The notes below the pieces were generated by a model, which was not told the origin of the DNA, did no database searches, and saw nothing but the letters and a program-made list of their open reading frames with translations. 33,497 bases of DNA from Halobacteriales archaeon SW_8_68_21 (GTDB lineage Archaea > Halobacteriota > Halobacteria > Halobacteriales > Haloferacaceae): the NCBI GenBank assembly GCA_003023405.1, contig PXST01000051.1, positions 48,356 through 81,852 on the forward strand, given 5' to 3'. Position numbers and translations under genes: made by a program. This document shows, one piece after another, positions 7,910-16,703 of this stretch (positions are counted from its first letter, which is position 1; each line of letters begins with the position of its first letter).

Positions 7910-10153
7910 ATGACGAGCGCGCAATCCGGGTCGTCGACGCGGCACGCGGACCCGGACGAGAATCCGTACGTCGAGGAGCCGCCGACCGACTTCGATCCGG
8001 TCGCGGAGCTCTCGCCCGAGGCGGCCGCCGAGCAGGCCGCCCTCCTCCGGGCCGCGGTCCGCGAACACGACCACCGGTACTACCTCGCGGCCGACCCCCT
8101 GATCTCGGACGCGGCGTACGACGCCCTGTTCGCCCGGTTGGAAGCGCTCGAAGACGCGTTCGACCTCCCGACCGAGGACTCGCCGACTCGCCAGATCGGC
8201 GGCGAACCGCTCGACGAACTGGAGACCGTCGAACACGTCGCGCCGATGCTGTCTATCGACAACGACACCGACGCCGCGGCGGTCCGCGAGTACGACGAGC
8301 GCGTCCGCGAGGGGCTGGCGGACGCCGCCGAGTCGAGCGACCTCTCCGGGTTCGACCCCGACGACCTCGCGTACGTCTGCGAGCCGAAGTTCGACGGACT
8401 CTCGATCGAGGTGATATACGAGGACGGCGAGTACGTCCGCGCGGCGACCCGCGGCGATGGCCGCGAGGGCGACGACGTCACCGAGCAGGTCCGCACGATC
8501 CGCTCCGTCCCCGGCCGCCTGCGCGGCGACGACCACCCCGATCGGCTCGCGGTCCGGGGCGAGGCGTACATGCCCCGCGACGCCTTCGAGGCGTACAACG
8601 AAGAGCTGATCGAGCGCGGCGAGGAGCCGTTCGCGAACCCCCGGAACGCCGCGGCCGGCACGCTCCGCCAGCTCGACCCGTCGGTCGTCGCCGAGCGCCC
8701 CCTCGACGTCTTCTTTTTCGACGTGCTGGCATGGGAGTCGGGGGACGACGGTTCCGCGGACTCCGACGGCTCCGGGGACGCCGACGGCTCCGACGCCTCC
8801 GATCGCTCCGGCGCACCCGACCGTCCCGAGCGACACCGCGACGCGCTGGCGACGTTCGAGTCGTTCGGTCTCCGCCGGAACGACCGCGTCGCCGTCGTCG
8901 ACGACATCGAGGCCGCGATCGACTACCGCGACGAAGTCCTCGCCGCCCGCGACGACCTGAACTACGCGGTCGACGGCGTCGTGATCAAGGTCGATCGGCT
9001 CGCCCACCGGGAGGCGCTCGGGACCACGTCGCGCGCGCCGCGCTGGGCGTTCGCCCACAAGTTCCCCCCGCGGACCGCGACGACGACCGTCGAGGGGGTG
9101 ACGGTTCAGGTGGGTCGCACCGGGCGGCTCACGCCCGTCGCCGAACTCGACCCCGTCGACGTCGGCGGCGTCACCGTCTCGCGCGCGACGCTCCACAACC
9201 CCGCGGAGATCGATACGCTCGGCGTGAACGTCGGCGACCGCGTCCGGATCTACCGCGCGGGCGACGTGATCCCCTACGTCCCCGAGGTCGTCGAGAAGCG
9301 CAGCGAGGGGACGTACGCGTTCCCCGACGAGTGCCCCGTCTGCGGGGCCGCGATCGAGCGCAACGGCCCGCTCGCGTTCTGTACCGGCGGGCTCGGTTGT
9401 TCGGCGCAGTTGGAGCGCGCGGTCGAACACTGGGCGCGCCGCGACGCGCTCGATGTGGAGGGGCTGGGTCCCGAGCGGGTCGAACAGCTCCGCGAGGCCG
9501 GCCTCGTGGGGTCGCTGCCGGACCTCTACGACCTGACCGTCGAAGACCTGACCGGGCTGGAGGGGTGGGGCGAGACGAGCGCGGCGAACCTGATCGCCGA
9601 ACTCGACGCGACCCACGACCCGCCGCTCGACGACTTCCTCGCCGGGCTCGGGGTCCCCGATGTCGGCGCGACGACCGCCCAGGCGCTCGCCGCGCACTTC
9701 GGGACGCTCGATTCCCTCCTCGACGCGGACGAGACGGTCCTCCGCGAGGTCGACGACGTCGGCCCGGAGGTGGCCGCGTCGATCCGGACCTTCCTCGACC
9801 GCGAGGAGAACCGCGCGGCGATCGACGGGCTCCGGGAGCGCGGCGTCGACCCCGAGCCGTTCGAGGGGGACGCGGGCGACGGACCGACCGACGCGCTCGA
9901 CGGGCTCACCCTCGTGTTCACTGGGTCGCTGTCGGTCCCGCGGAGCGCCGCGCAGGCACACGTCGAGGCACACGGCGCAAACGCCACGTCGAGCGTCTCC
10001 GGCAACACCGACTACCTCGTCGCCGGCGAGAGCCCCGGCCGGTCGAAACGCGACGACGCCGAGGCGGAGGACGTGCCGGTCGTCGACGAGGAGGAGTTCG
10101 CCGACCTGCTCGCCGACCGCGGCGTCGCGTGGCCGCCCGCGGACGACCAGTAG
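7910..10153 (+). CDS. ligA: NAD-dependent DNA ligase LigA
   Basis: LigA seals nicks using NAD+. The 747-residue protein has all domains in order: Ia, adenylation domain with nucleophile K160 in EPKFDG, OB fold (VQVGRTGRLTPVA), four-cysteine zinc finger (CPVCGA...CTGGLGC), HhH repeats (~500-640), and a C-terminal BRCT (~665-740, with VFTGSLSVPRSAAQA and the family's TDYLVAGE). The N-terminus carries ~30 extra acidic residues. A Ser/Asp/Gly-rich insertion (~277-310) interrupts the end of the adenylation domain; this is lineage-specific and likely a flexible surface loop. NAD-dependent ligases are bacterial enzymes acquired by haloarchaea, whose native ligase is ATP-dependent. TATA-like CTTTTAATCC (7877-7886) lies about 28 bp upstream. 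Confidence 0.97.
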   Translation: MTSAQSGSSTRHADPDENPYVEEPPTDFDPVAELSPEAAAEQAALLRAAVREHDHRYYLAADPLISDAAYDALFARLEALEDAFDLPTEDSPTRQIGGEPLDELETVEHVAPMLSIDNDTDAAAVREYDERVREGLADAAESSDLSGFDPDDLAYVCEPKFDGLSIEVIYEDGEYVRAATRGDGREGDDVTEQVRTIRSVPGRLRGDDHPDRLAVRGEAYMPRDAFEAYNEELIERGEEPFANPRNAAAGTLRQLDPSVVAERPLDVFFFDVLAWESGDDGSADSDGSGDADGSDASDRSGAPDRPERHRDALATFESFGLRRNDRVAVVDDIEAAIDYRDEVLAARDDLNYAVDGVVIKVDRLAHREALGTTSRAPRWAFAHKFPPRTATTTVEGVTVQVGRTGRLTPVAELDPVDVGGVTVSRATLHNPAEIDTLGVNVGDRVRIYRAGDVIPYVPEVVEKRSEGTYAFPDECPVCGAAIERNGPLAFCTGGLGCSAQLERAVEHWARRDALDVEGLGPERVEQLREAGLVGSLPDLYDLTVEDLTGLEGWGETSAANLIAELDATHDPPLDDFLAGLGVPDVGATTAQALAAHFGTLDSLLDADETVLREVDDVGPEVAASIRTFLDREENRAAIDGLRERGVDPEPFEGDAGDGPTDALDGLTLVFTGSLSVPRSAAQAHVEAHGANATSSVSGNTDYLVAGESPGRSKRDDAEAEDVPVVDEEEFADLLADRGVAWPPADDQ

Positions 10154-10236
10154 CGCCGAGCCCCGATCGGAGAGCGACGCGCGGCCGGCCGTCGCGACCC
10201 ACAACTCTTTATCAGCTCACGCTGGAACCGGAAGGC

Positions 10237-11247
10237 ATGACCGCGATCGAACTGCGCGGCGTGCGGAAGGAGTTCGCCGACGTCACGGCCGTTCGCGACC
10301 TCGATCTCACCGTCGAAGACGGCGAGGTGTACGGGTTCCTCGGCCCGAACGGCGCGGGCAAGTCGACGACGATCAACATGCTCCTCGAGTTAGTCCGCCC
10401 GACCGCGGGGACGGTCCGCGTCCTCGGCGCGGACGTCGAGACCGACGGCGTCGAGATCCGCCGGCGGACCGGCGTGCTCCCGGACGGGTTCTCGGTGTAC
10501 GACCGCCTCTCGGGGCGGCGACACGTCGAGTTCGCCGTCGAGTCGAAGGACGCCGACGACGACCCGGACGCGCTGCTCGACCGGGTGGGTCTCGCCGGCG
10601 ACGGCGACCGCTCGGCCGGCGAGTACTCGAAGGGGATGCGCCAGCGACTCGCCTTGGCGATGGCGCTCGTCGCCGACCCGGACCTGTTGGTCCTCGACGA
10701 GCCCTCCTCCGGTCTCGACCCGGCGGGCGCAAAGGAGATGCGCGAGATCGTCCGCGCCGAGGCCGACCGCGGCGCGACCGTCTTCTTCTCCTCGCACATC
10801 CTCGAACAGGTCGACGCCGTCTGCGACCGGGTCGGCATCCTGCGCGACGGCGAACTGGTCGCGGAGGACTCAGTTGAGGGGCTCCGCGAGGCGGTCGGCG
10901 GCGAGGAGACGCTCGAAGTCGCGGCTGCGGGTGCCGACGACGAGGCGATCGCGTCGGTCCGCGCGCTCGCCGGCGTCTCCGGCGTCACCCGCGACGGCGA
11001 CGAACTGGTGGTGAACTGCGCCAGCGACGCGAAGACCGACGTGATCGCCGCCTTGGAGGAGGCGGGCGTCGCGGTCGACGACTTCCACACTCGAGAGGCC
11101 TCTTTGGAAGACCTCTTCTTGGCGTACACGGAGGGCGACGCGGCCGAGGGCGACGCCGACTCCGTCGCCCCCGACCCGGACGATCCCGACTCAGCCGCTT
11201 CCGACCGTCCCGACGACGACGCCGCGGCCGAGGGGGTAGACTCATGA
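10237..11247 (+). CDS. ABC transporter ATP-binding protein (ABC-2 / NosF-NatA type)
   Basis: The product has 336 residues. Walker A is GPNGAGKST, the signature is a YSKGM variant (GEYSKGMRQRLALA), Walker B is LLVLDEPSSGLD, and the switch His lies in FFSSHILEQ. The C-terminal extension (~215-310) resembles the regulatory tail of DrrA/CcmA-type ATPases. An acidic, disordered end (~305-336) follows. The start ATG 10237 has TATA-like CTCTTTATC at 10205-10213, 28 bp upstream, so it is transcribed independently of ligA. The stop overlaps the permease start (ATGA), indicating a two-gene exporter operon. Substrate is unknown; related pairs move copper-enzyme maturation factors, Na+ or drugs. Confidence 0.93.
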   Translation: MTAIELRGVRKEFADVTAVRDLDLTVEDGEVYGFLGPNGAGKSTTINMLLELVRPTAGTVRVLGADVETDGVEIRRRTGVLPDGFSVYDRLSGRRHVEFAVESKDADDDPDALLDRVGLAGDGDRSAGEYSKGMRQRLALAMALVADPDLLVLDEPSSGLDPAGAKEMREIVRAEADRGATVFFSSHILEQVDAVCDRVGILRDGELVAEDSVEGLREAVGGEETLEVAAAGADDEAIASVRALAGVSGVTRDGDELVVNCASDAKTDVIAALEEAGVAVDDFHTREASLEDLFLAYTEGDAAEGDADSVAPDPDDPDSAASDRPDDDAAAEGVDS

Positions 11248-12065
11248 GCCTCCCCGCCGTCGCCCGCAAGGACTTCCGGGAGACGGTCCAGTCGCGCGGG
11301 ATGATCGCGCTGATCGCGCTGTTCTCGCTGCTCGTCTCGCTGCTCGCGTTCATCGTTCGGCCGACCGCACAGAACGAGCAGTTCGCCACGGAGGCGCTGT
11401 TGAGCTTCTTCGTCGGTCCGGTCCTCGTGACCTACCTCGTCCCGCTGGTCGGCGTTGTCGTCGGCTACAGCGCCGTCAGCGGCGAGCGCGAGTCGGGGTC
11501 GCTGAAACTGCTCCTGTCGCTCCCGCACTCGCGGGCCGACGTGGTGTTCGGAAAGGTGGTCGGCCGCGGGGCGGCCCTCGCGCTCGCGGTGTTCGCCGGC
11601 TTCCTGCTGCCGGCGGCCGTCTTGGTCGTCATCCCGGTCACGTTCAACGCCGGCGCGTTCCTCGGCTACACCGTGTTCGCGGCCGCGCTCGGCGTCGTGT
11701 TCGTCGCCATCTCGGTCGGCTGCTCTGCTGCTGTCTCGACCCAGCTGCGCGCCCTCATCGGGAGCATCGGCGTCTACGTGCTGTTCGTGCTCCTGTGGGG
11801 CCTACTCACCGGTCGCCTGCTCGACGCCGTCCCCGGTTCCGTCGTCGACGCGTTGCCGGCGTCGGCGAGACAGATCGAGGTGTTCCTCCGGGTGTCGAAC
11901 CCGACTACTGGGGTCGTCGAAGTGCTGTCGAACGCCTTCCTCGCCGAGCAGCTGTTCTCCGGCGAGACCGCAAGCCAGCAGCTCTCGGCGGCGGCCATGC
12001 TGGTGTTCTGGACGCTCGCGCCGCCGCTCGCCGGACTGTTGAAGTTCGACGCCGACGACCTCTGA
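11244..12065 (+). CDS. ABC-2 family permease
   Basis: This 273-residue membrane protein has about six hydrophobic segments (near 25-45, 60-80, 105-135, 140-165, 175-195 and 245-265). It contains the ABC-2/NosY-like signature in which YSAVSGERESGSLKLLLSLP follows the second helix. It overlaps the ATPase gene by 4 bp (ATGA), so the two should be translationally coupled and form one exporter. No extracytoplasmic binding protein is encoded nearby, in line with an exporter. The substrate cannot be inferred. Confidence 0.92.
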   Translation: MSLPAVARKDFRETVQSRGMIALIALFSLLVSLLAFIVRPTAQNEQFATEALLSFFVGPVLVTYLVPLVGVVVGYSAVSGERESGSLKLLLSLPHSRADVVFGKVVGRGAALALAVFAGFLLPAAVLVVIPVTFNAGAFLGYTVFAAALGVVFVAISVGCSAAVSTQLRALIGSIGVYVLFVLLWGLLTGRLLDAVPGSVVDALPASARQIEVFLRVSNPTTGVVEVLSNAFLAEQLFSGETASQQLSAAAMLVFWTLAPPLAGLLKFDADDL

Positions 12066-12371
12066 ATGGTCGCGGCTCGCCCCCGACGCCGCTCGCACAC
12101 ACTTCCGTGACTCACTTCGTCCCGAAAATGGGCTCGGGTTCGAACCTCGGTCGCTCCCGTTCGCTCGCTCCGCTCTCACCTCCCGCTCCCCGATTCGAAC
12201 CCGTCGAACAGTCGCATCGCTGTCGCTCGCGAAGTGCTCGCCGCAGGTAATGGGCTCGGGCGGGTTCGAACTGGAGAAAGACGGTCGTCTCGCTCCGCTC
12301 GACGCTGCGTCTTTCAGGGCTCGAACCGCCCTCGCAGTCATTTCTGCGACTCACTTCGTTCGTCCCAGAAA
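12066..12371 (+). repeat. Degenerate ~121-bp tandem array derived from the tRNA-Val 3' end
   Basis: There is no gene in this 306-bp interval. The 3' end of tRNA-Val (plus-strand ATGGGCTCGGG...TTCGAAC, i.e. acceptor plus T arm) recurs at 12128-12146, 12250-12271 and 12371-12392, spaced 122 and 121 bp apart. Between them two diverged units align: both contain CTCGCTCCGCTC or GCTCGCTCCGCTC about 40 bp in, a TCGAACC box near position 66-75, and a GCAGTCAT-like box near 85. A further tail (CGACTCACTTCGT...CCC-GAAA) precedes the copies at 12128 and 12371. This looks like a decayed tandem duplication abutting the functional tRNA. Confidence 0.6.
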
Positions 12372-12445
12372 TGGGCTCGGGCGGGTTCGAACCGCCGATC
12401 TCAGCCTTGTAAAGGCCGCGTCATAACCAGCTAGACCACGAGCCC
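12372..12445 (-). tRNA. tRNA-Val (UAC anticodon)
   Basis: The minus strand folds as a 74-nt tRNA. The acceptor is GGGCTCG/CGAGCCC with discriminator A at 12372. The anticodon stem CGGCC/GGCTG encloses loop TTTACAA, giving anticodon UAC (valine). The T arm is GGCGG-TTCGAAC-CCGCC. No CCA and no intron are encoded. Its 3' end faces the array of partial copies at 12128 and 12250. A weak TATA-like AAATCGTTTT on the minus strand (12473-12482) lies about 30 bp upstream. Confidence 0.96.
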
Positions 12446-12505
12446 TCGCCGGAACAACCCCCCGAGAGCGGAAAACGATTTCCTTCCGCGCCGCGAATCA
12501 CCGCC

Positions 12506-12994
12506 GTGAACCGCCGCCTCATCGGGGCCGCGAGCGTCCTCGCGTGTCTCGTCCTCGTCGGCCTCGCCGTCGCCGCGACGAACCCGGCGCTCCTGATCAC
12601 CGGCTACGACACGACCGCGGTCGAGGCCGTCGACGGCGACACCGGCGAGTCGCTCGCGACCGTCGACGTCCGAGTCGCCGACGGCGTCGTAAAGCAGTAC
12701 GTCGGGCTCTCGGCCACGGAGGAACTCCCCGAAGGCGAAGGAATGCTGTTCGTCCACGACGAGACCGCGGAGCGCGCCTACGTGATGCGCGACATGGCGT
12801 TTCCGCTCGACATCGTCTTCGCGGACGCGAACGGGACCGTCACCCGGATCCGCGAGGCTGAACCCGAGTCGCGACCGCTCACGCGCTACGAAGGGACCGG
12901 GCGCTACGTCCTCGAAGTGCCGCGGGGGTGGAGCGACCGTCACGGCGTCGACTCGGGCGATCGGCTGGTGATCGAGGGCAGCGAGAGCGAATGA
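12506..12994 (+). CDS. DUF192 family protein, membrane-anchored or exported
   Basis: The product has 162 residues from a GTG start. The N-terminus (~5-26) is a hydrophobic signal or anchor segment (SVLACLVLVGLAVAA). The rest is a DUF192 domain with its typical features: VRVADGVVKQYVGLS (usually ..R..GLM/S), GMLFVHDETAERAYVMRDMAFPLDIVFAD (the family's GMLF.F.....FWMKNT.IPLDIIFi) and GRYVLEVPRGWSDRHGVDSGDRL. DUF192 proteins are small beta-barrels of unknown function, often extracytoplasmic. The start is the only reasonable one in this frame. An AT-rich AAAACGATTTCC about 27 bp upstream can serve as promoter and is shared, on the other strand, with tRNA-Val. Confidence 0.85.
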   Translation: MNRRLIGAASVLACLVLVGLAVAATNPALLITGYDTTAVEAVDGDTGESLATVDVRVADGVVKQYVGLSATEELPEGEGMLFVHDETAERAYVMRDMAFPLDIVFADANGTVTRIREAEPESRPLTRYEGTGRYVLEVPRGWSDRHGVDSGDRLVIEGSESE

Positions 12995-13059
12995 CGGCCG
13001 TCCCGACCGTGCGGTCACCCGACGAAACCGCTTTCCGCTTCGCAGGCGTCACCTCGACT

Positions 13060-13464
13060 ATGACCGGACTCGCCCGTCGGGTCGCGTGGAACCTCCGCCA
13101 CCGCTGGCGGCGGGTGTTCGCCCTCTGTGTCGTCGGTGCTGGCGTCGCCGCCCCAATCTTCTCCGGCCGCTGGTGGACGCTCCCGCTGGTGTGGTTTTTC
13201 GGTCTCGTCATCGCGCTCCCGGTCCTTCACACGCTGGTGAAGCCGATCCCGGACGACGACGCTGACTCGCCCGGCGATTCCGCGCTCGATACCCTCCGCG
13301 AGCGGTACGCCAACGGCGACATCGACGACCGCGAGTTCGAGCGGAAACTCGACCGTCTGTTGGAGACCGAAGGGGCCGAGACGGTCACCGACTCGGGCGA
13401 CGGCGATGTCGCTGACAGGGTGCGCGAGGGAATCCGCCGCGAAGTGGAACGCGCACGCGAGTGA
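13060..13464 (+). CDS. SHOCT-domain small membrane protein
   Basis: The protein has 134 residues. Two adjacent hydrophobic segments (~19-38 and ~42-63: FALCVVGAGVAAPIF and LPLVWFFGLVIALPVLHTLV) are followed by an acidic linker. A short SHOCT motif comes next (ALDTLRERYANGDIDDREFERKLDRLL), the C-terminal helical hairpin found at the ends of many prokaryotic proteins and thought to mediate oligomerisation. An in-frame upstream ATG at 12991 overlaps the DUF192 stop (ATGA) and would add 23 residues. I prefer 13060 because the added residues look like translated promoter sequence and a T-rich GCTTTCCGCTT lies about 25 bp before it. Function is unknown. Confidence 0.75.
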   Translation: MTGLARRVAWNLRHRWRRVFALCVVGAGVAAPIFSGRWWTLPLVWFFGLVIALPVLHTLVKPIPDDDADSPGDSALDTLRERYANGDIDDREFERKLDRLLETEGAETVTDSGDGDVADRVREGIRREVERARE

Positions 13465-13523
13465 CGCGCCCCGTCGGCCGTCGGTTCGGGCCGGCGGTCA
13501 GGCCGGGACCCCGTGGTCGACCG

Positions 13524-14642
13524 TCACTCGTCGAGTTCGCGGTTGTGAACCGCTTTTCCGGTGGTCCCGTCGAAGAGGTGGATCGTCTTCTCCGGGATCT
13601 CGACCGTGATCTCGTCGCCGGCCGCGACCTGCTGGAGGCCGCCGACGGTGGCGATGAACGTCTCGCCCTCCGGCGCGTCCTCGAACCGGATGTAGACGGT
13701 GTTCTCGTCGCCCATCGGCTCGACGACCTCGGCGACCGTCGAGAAGGTGTGTTCGCCGGTCGCGTCGCCGGCCAGTGAGATGTCCTCGGGACGGATCCCG
13801 AGAATGAGGTCGGTCACGTCGCCCACGTCGTCGAGCGTCGACGCCGAGAGCGGGTAGTCGAACACGGAGCCGACGAGGGTGTCGCCGTCCCGCCGAACGT
13901 CGAAGAAGTTCATCGACGGGTCTCCGATGAACCCGGCGACGAACCGGTTCGCCGGCTCGTGGTAACACTCCAGCGGGGTCGCGACCTGCTGGAGCTCCCC
14001 GGCGTCTAAGATCGCGATCCGGTCGCCCATCGTCATCGCTTCGGTCTGGTCGTGCGTGACGTACATCGTCGTCACGTCGAGCTCGTCTTGGAGCCGCTGA
14101 AGCTCTGTCCGCATCTCGGACCGGAGCTTTGCGTCGAGGTTGCTGAGCGGCTCGTCCATCAGGAACACCTCCGGGTCGCGGACGATCGCTCGCCCGAGCG
14201 CGACCCGCTGTCGCTGCCCGCCGGAGAGGTCGGACGGCTTCCGGTCGAGCAGTTCGGCGATGCCCATCGTCCCCGTGGCGTCGGTGACGCGTTCGTCGAT
14301 CTCGTCGTCGGAGAGGTCCGTCGACTCCTCCAAGCCGAACGCCATGTTCTCCCGGACCGTCATGTGGGGGTACAGCGCGTACGACTGGAACACCATCGCG
14401 ATGTCCCGGTGTTGCGGCTTCACGTCGTTGATGTGCTTGCCGGTGAGTCGGATCTCGCCGCTGGAGATCGTCTCTAACCCCGCCACCATCCGGAGCGTCG
14501 TCGACTTGCCGCACCCGGAGGGACCGACGACGACGAGGAACTCGCCGTCGCGCATCTCGATGTCGACGTCGTCGACGGCGACGACCTCGCCGTCGCCGTC
14601 GGGGAACACCTTGGTCACGCCGTCGAGTTCGAGCGTTCCCAT
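13524..14642 (-). CDS. Carbohydrate ABC importer ATPase (MalK/UgpC/GtsC-like)
   Basis: This 372-residue CUT1-type ATPase energises sugar uptake. The nucleotide-binding domain has Walker A GPSGCGKST, Q-loop VFQSYALYPHMTV (typical of MalK/UgpC), signature LSGGQRQRVALGRA, Walker B VFLMDEPLSNLDAKLR and switch His in YVTHDQTEAM. After residue ~240 comes the MalK-type regulatory OB domain (for example ILGIRPEDISL and ENTVYIRFEDAP). It is the last gene of the operon. The gap after the permease stop is 102 bp and holds no gene. A good Shine-Dalgarno (GGAGG, about 6 nt before ATG) suggests translation from within the polycistron. Neighbouring stops at 13464 and 13524 are convergent. Confidence 0.94.
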   Translation of the reverse strand: MGTLELDGVTKVFPDGDGEVVAVDDVDIEMRDGEFLVVVGPSGCGKSTTLRMVAGLETISSGEIRLTGKHINDVKPQHRDIAMVFQSYALYPHMTVRENMAFGLEESTDLSDDEIDERVTDATGTMGIAELLDRKPSDLSGGQRQRVALGRAIVRDPEVFLMDEPLSNLDAKLRSEMRTELQRLQDELDVTTMYVTHDQTEAMTMGDRIAILDAGELQQVATPLECYHEPANRFVAGFIGDPSMNFFDVRRDGDTLVGSVFDYPLSASTLDDVGDVTDLILGIRPEDISLAGDATGEHTFSTVAEVVEPMGDENTVYIRFEDAPEGETFIATVGGLQQVAAGDEITVEIPEKTIHLFDGTTGKAVHNRELDE

Positions 14643-14744
14643 GCTATCGCCTCCGTGAAACGGCGCGACGGTTCGAGTGCGATGCGTCCGGTCGGGTACG
14701 TGGTTGCTGTCGGATCATAGATTGCTGCTGGCGAGCGGTTGCGA

Positions 14745-15689
14745 TCACGTCGCCACCCCCTCGGCGAACTCCTCGCCGAACGCGATGTACACCGCAAGCG
14801 TCGGCAGGGCGGCGATGAACGCGCCCGCCATTCGGAGCGCGAAGTCCTGTCCTTCGAGCGATGTCCCCAGCCCGGCCAGGATCAGGACGATCGGCGCGGC
14901 CGCGCTTGACTCCGTCTGGACCAACACGAGCGTGAACAGGAGGTCGTTCCAGATCTGGGTGAACTGATAGATCAGGACCACTGCGAACATCGGTCCCGAG
15001 AGCGGGAGGACGATCCGGCGGTAGATGCGGCGAATGGACGCGCCGTCCAGCCGCGCCGCCTCGATCATCTCTTCGCTCATGTTCTTGTAGTACGACCTGA
15101 ACAGGACGGTACAGATCGGCAGCCCGTAGGCCACGTGAGTGACAATGAGTTTGATGATCCCGGTGTAGTCGTCGTTGATCCCGAGTCCCCACAGGAAGCT
15201 CAGCGACTCCTCGAGCGGGACCGTCGACCAGAACTGTGCGAGCGGGACGAGCACCGCCTGGTACGGGATGAATATCCCGGCGACGAACAGCGCGAGGATC
15301 GGCGCTTTGTACTTCGGCTTCCAGTTCGACTGCGTGATCCCGTAGGCGGCGAAGCTCCCGAGCAGCGCCGAGATGACGGTCGCAGGGATCGCGTACAGCG
15401 CGCTGTTCACCAGCCCGCGTCCGAGCGCGTCGAACGCGGTCCCCCATTTCCCGAAGGTAAAGGTGCTTCCGGTCGGCGGCGTAAACGGAAACGATCCGCT
15501 GACGCCGCCGGAGGTCTTAAACGAGGTGACGAGTCCGGACTCGATCGGGACCAGGAAAAACGCCAGCATCCCGAACAGTCCGAGATACAGGAAGACCCGA
15601 TACCCGTCGACTCCCGAGAGCGCTCCCGCGGCCGCGCCGGGGTCCGTCTCCGATGCCGTTCCGCCGTCGGTTCGTGCGTCGTCGTTCAT
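14745..15689 (-). CDS. Carbohydrate ABC importer permease (MalG-like)
   Basis: The product has 314 residues. After ~35 acidic residues there are about six membrane helices. The MalG/UgpE EAA loop is conserved as EEMIEAARLDGASIRRIYRR near residue 210, which docks the ATPase. I chose ATG at 15689, whose ATGA overlaps the stop of the upstream permease. An upstream in-frame start at 15785 would lie inside that gene and adds Arg-rich out-of-frame-like residues. Four-base overlap means strong translational coupling of the two permeases. Confidence 0.92.
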   Translation of the reverse strand: MNDDARTDGGTASETDPGAAAGALSGVDGYRVFLYLGLFGMLAFFLVPIESGLVTSFKTSGGVSGSFPFTPPTGSTFTFGKWGTAFDALGRGLVNSALYAIPATVISALLGSFAAYGITQSNWKPKYKAPILALFVAGIFIPYQAVLVPLAQFWSTVPLEESLSFLWGLGINDDYTGIIKLIVTHVAYGLPICTVLFRSYYKNMSEEMIEAARLDGASIRRIYRRIVLPLSGPMFAVVLIYQFTQIWNDLLFTLVLVQTESSAAAPIVLILAGLGTSLEGQDFALRMAGAFIAALPTLAVYIAFGEEFAEGVAT

Positions 15690-16672
15690 AGGTTCCCCCG
15701 CGTGTACTGGTAGTAGAGGTACGGTCCGACGATGCCGAGCGCCATCAGGAACAGTGCGATGGCGATCGCCGACGCGTACGCCCATTCGTTGGCTTGGTAC
15801 GCCTCACGGACCATCTTAGTCGCGAGGATGTCGACCCCGTTCGGCGGCCGGTAGCCGCCCACCAGCGAGTAGAGGAAGTCGAACGCCTTCAGCGCGAACA
15901 CCATTAAGACGACGGACGCGCTGATCGTCGACCCCTTCAATTGGGGGATGATCACGCGCCAGTACATCCGGATCGTCGACGCGCCGTCGACTTTCGCCGC
16001 CTCGTAGTGTTCGTTCGGGATGGCGCGCAGGCCGGCGAGGTACACGACCATCGCGTACCCGGCGAACTGCCACATCAGGGCGAACATCACCGCCCAGAGG
16101 ACGATGTCCGGGTTCCCGAGCCAGTCGACGCGGCCGAACCCGAGCGAGGAGATGACGATGTTGATGACCCCGTTGTTGAAGTTGAACATCCACGCCCAGA
16201 ACTGAGCGGTGACGACGAACGAGAGGCTCATCGGCAGCAGGTAGATCGTTCGGAGCGTGTTCTCGAACCGGATATTCCGGTCGACCAGAATCGCTAATCC
16301 GAGCCCAAGCGCGAGCGTCACCAAGGTGAAGCCGACGAGCAGGACGAAGGTGTTGACCGCGGCGTCGACGAACGCGCTGTCCGCCAGCGCGCGAGCGTAC
16401 ATCTCGAAGTCCAAATCGCTGTAGTCCGGGCTTCCGAAGCTGTTGAAGTCGGTCAGCGAAATCAGGAGGTTCCAGATGATCGCCCCGTAGACGAACAACC
16501 CCACCAGCAGGAACGGCGGGAGCCAGAACTGCGACGACTCGACGAAGTCGCTGCCGAAGCGGTCGTTCAACGCGGCGATCGGACTGAAACCCGACCCGTT
16601 CGGATTCTCGGTGACGCCGCCGTCCGCGACTGCGTCGCCACTGTCGCCACCGGTGTCAGTGTTCCGTGTCAT
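15686..16672 (-). CDS. Carbohydrate ABC importer permease (MalF-like)
   Basis: The product has 328 residues with about six to seven membrane helices beginning near residue 50. The EAA loop HYEAAKVDGASTIRMYWRVIIP (about 235-256) is typical of MalF/UgpA permeases. The N-terminal ~45 residues are polar and acidic and likely cytoplasmic. It is the first permease gene, separated from the binding-protein gene by 53 bp that contain a stem-loop, and overlaps the second permease by 4 bp. Confidence 0.92.
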   Translation of the reverse strand: MTRNTDTGGDSGDAVADGGVTENPNGSGFSPIAALNDRFGSDFVESSQFWLPPFLLVGLFVYGAIIWNLLISLTDFNSFGSPDYSDLDFEMYARALADSAFVDAAVNTFVLLVGFTLVTLALGLGLAILVDRNIRFENTLRTIYLLPMSLSFVVTAQFWAWMFNFNNGVINIVISSLGFGRVDWLGNPDIVLWAVMFALMWQFAGYAMVVYLAGLRAIPNEHYEAAKVDGASTIRMYWRVIIPQLKGSTISASVVLMVFALKAFDFLYSLVGGYRPPNGVDILATKMVREAYQANEWAYASAIAIALFLMALGIVGPYLYYQYTRGNL

Positions 16673-16703
16673 ATGGTTCGTCGTGTGCCGAAACCGCCGA
16701 AAT

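Noticed and set aside
7817..10204. Long open frame on the minus strand opposite ligA
   Set aside because: High-GC codon bias leaves few stops in antisense frames. The frame mirrors ligA, is rich in Arg/Val/Gly repeats, lacks motifs, and has no promoter at its start.
8731..10236. Amino-terminal extension of the ABC ATPase reaching back through ligA
   Set aside because: The extension is Arg-rich out-of-frame ligA sequence. The ATG at 10237 gives the normal family start and has a well-spaced TATA element.
12128..12271. Additional tRNA genes at the TTCGAAC copies
   Set aside because: Only the acceptor and T-arm portions exist. No anticodon arm or 5' acceptor strand can be paired.
12066..12445. 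Integrated mobile element at tRNA-Val
   Set aside because: Only partial tRNA 3' ends remain over ~300 bp. No integrase, replication or cargo gene is present, so it is reported as a remnant array only.
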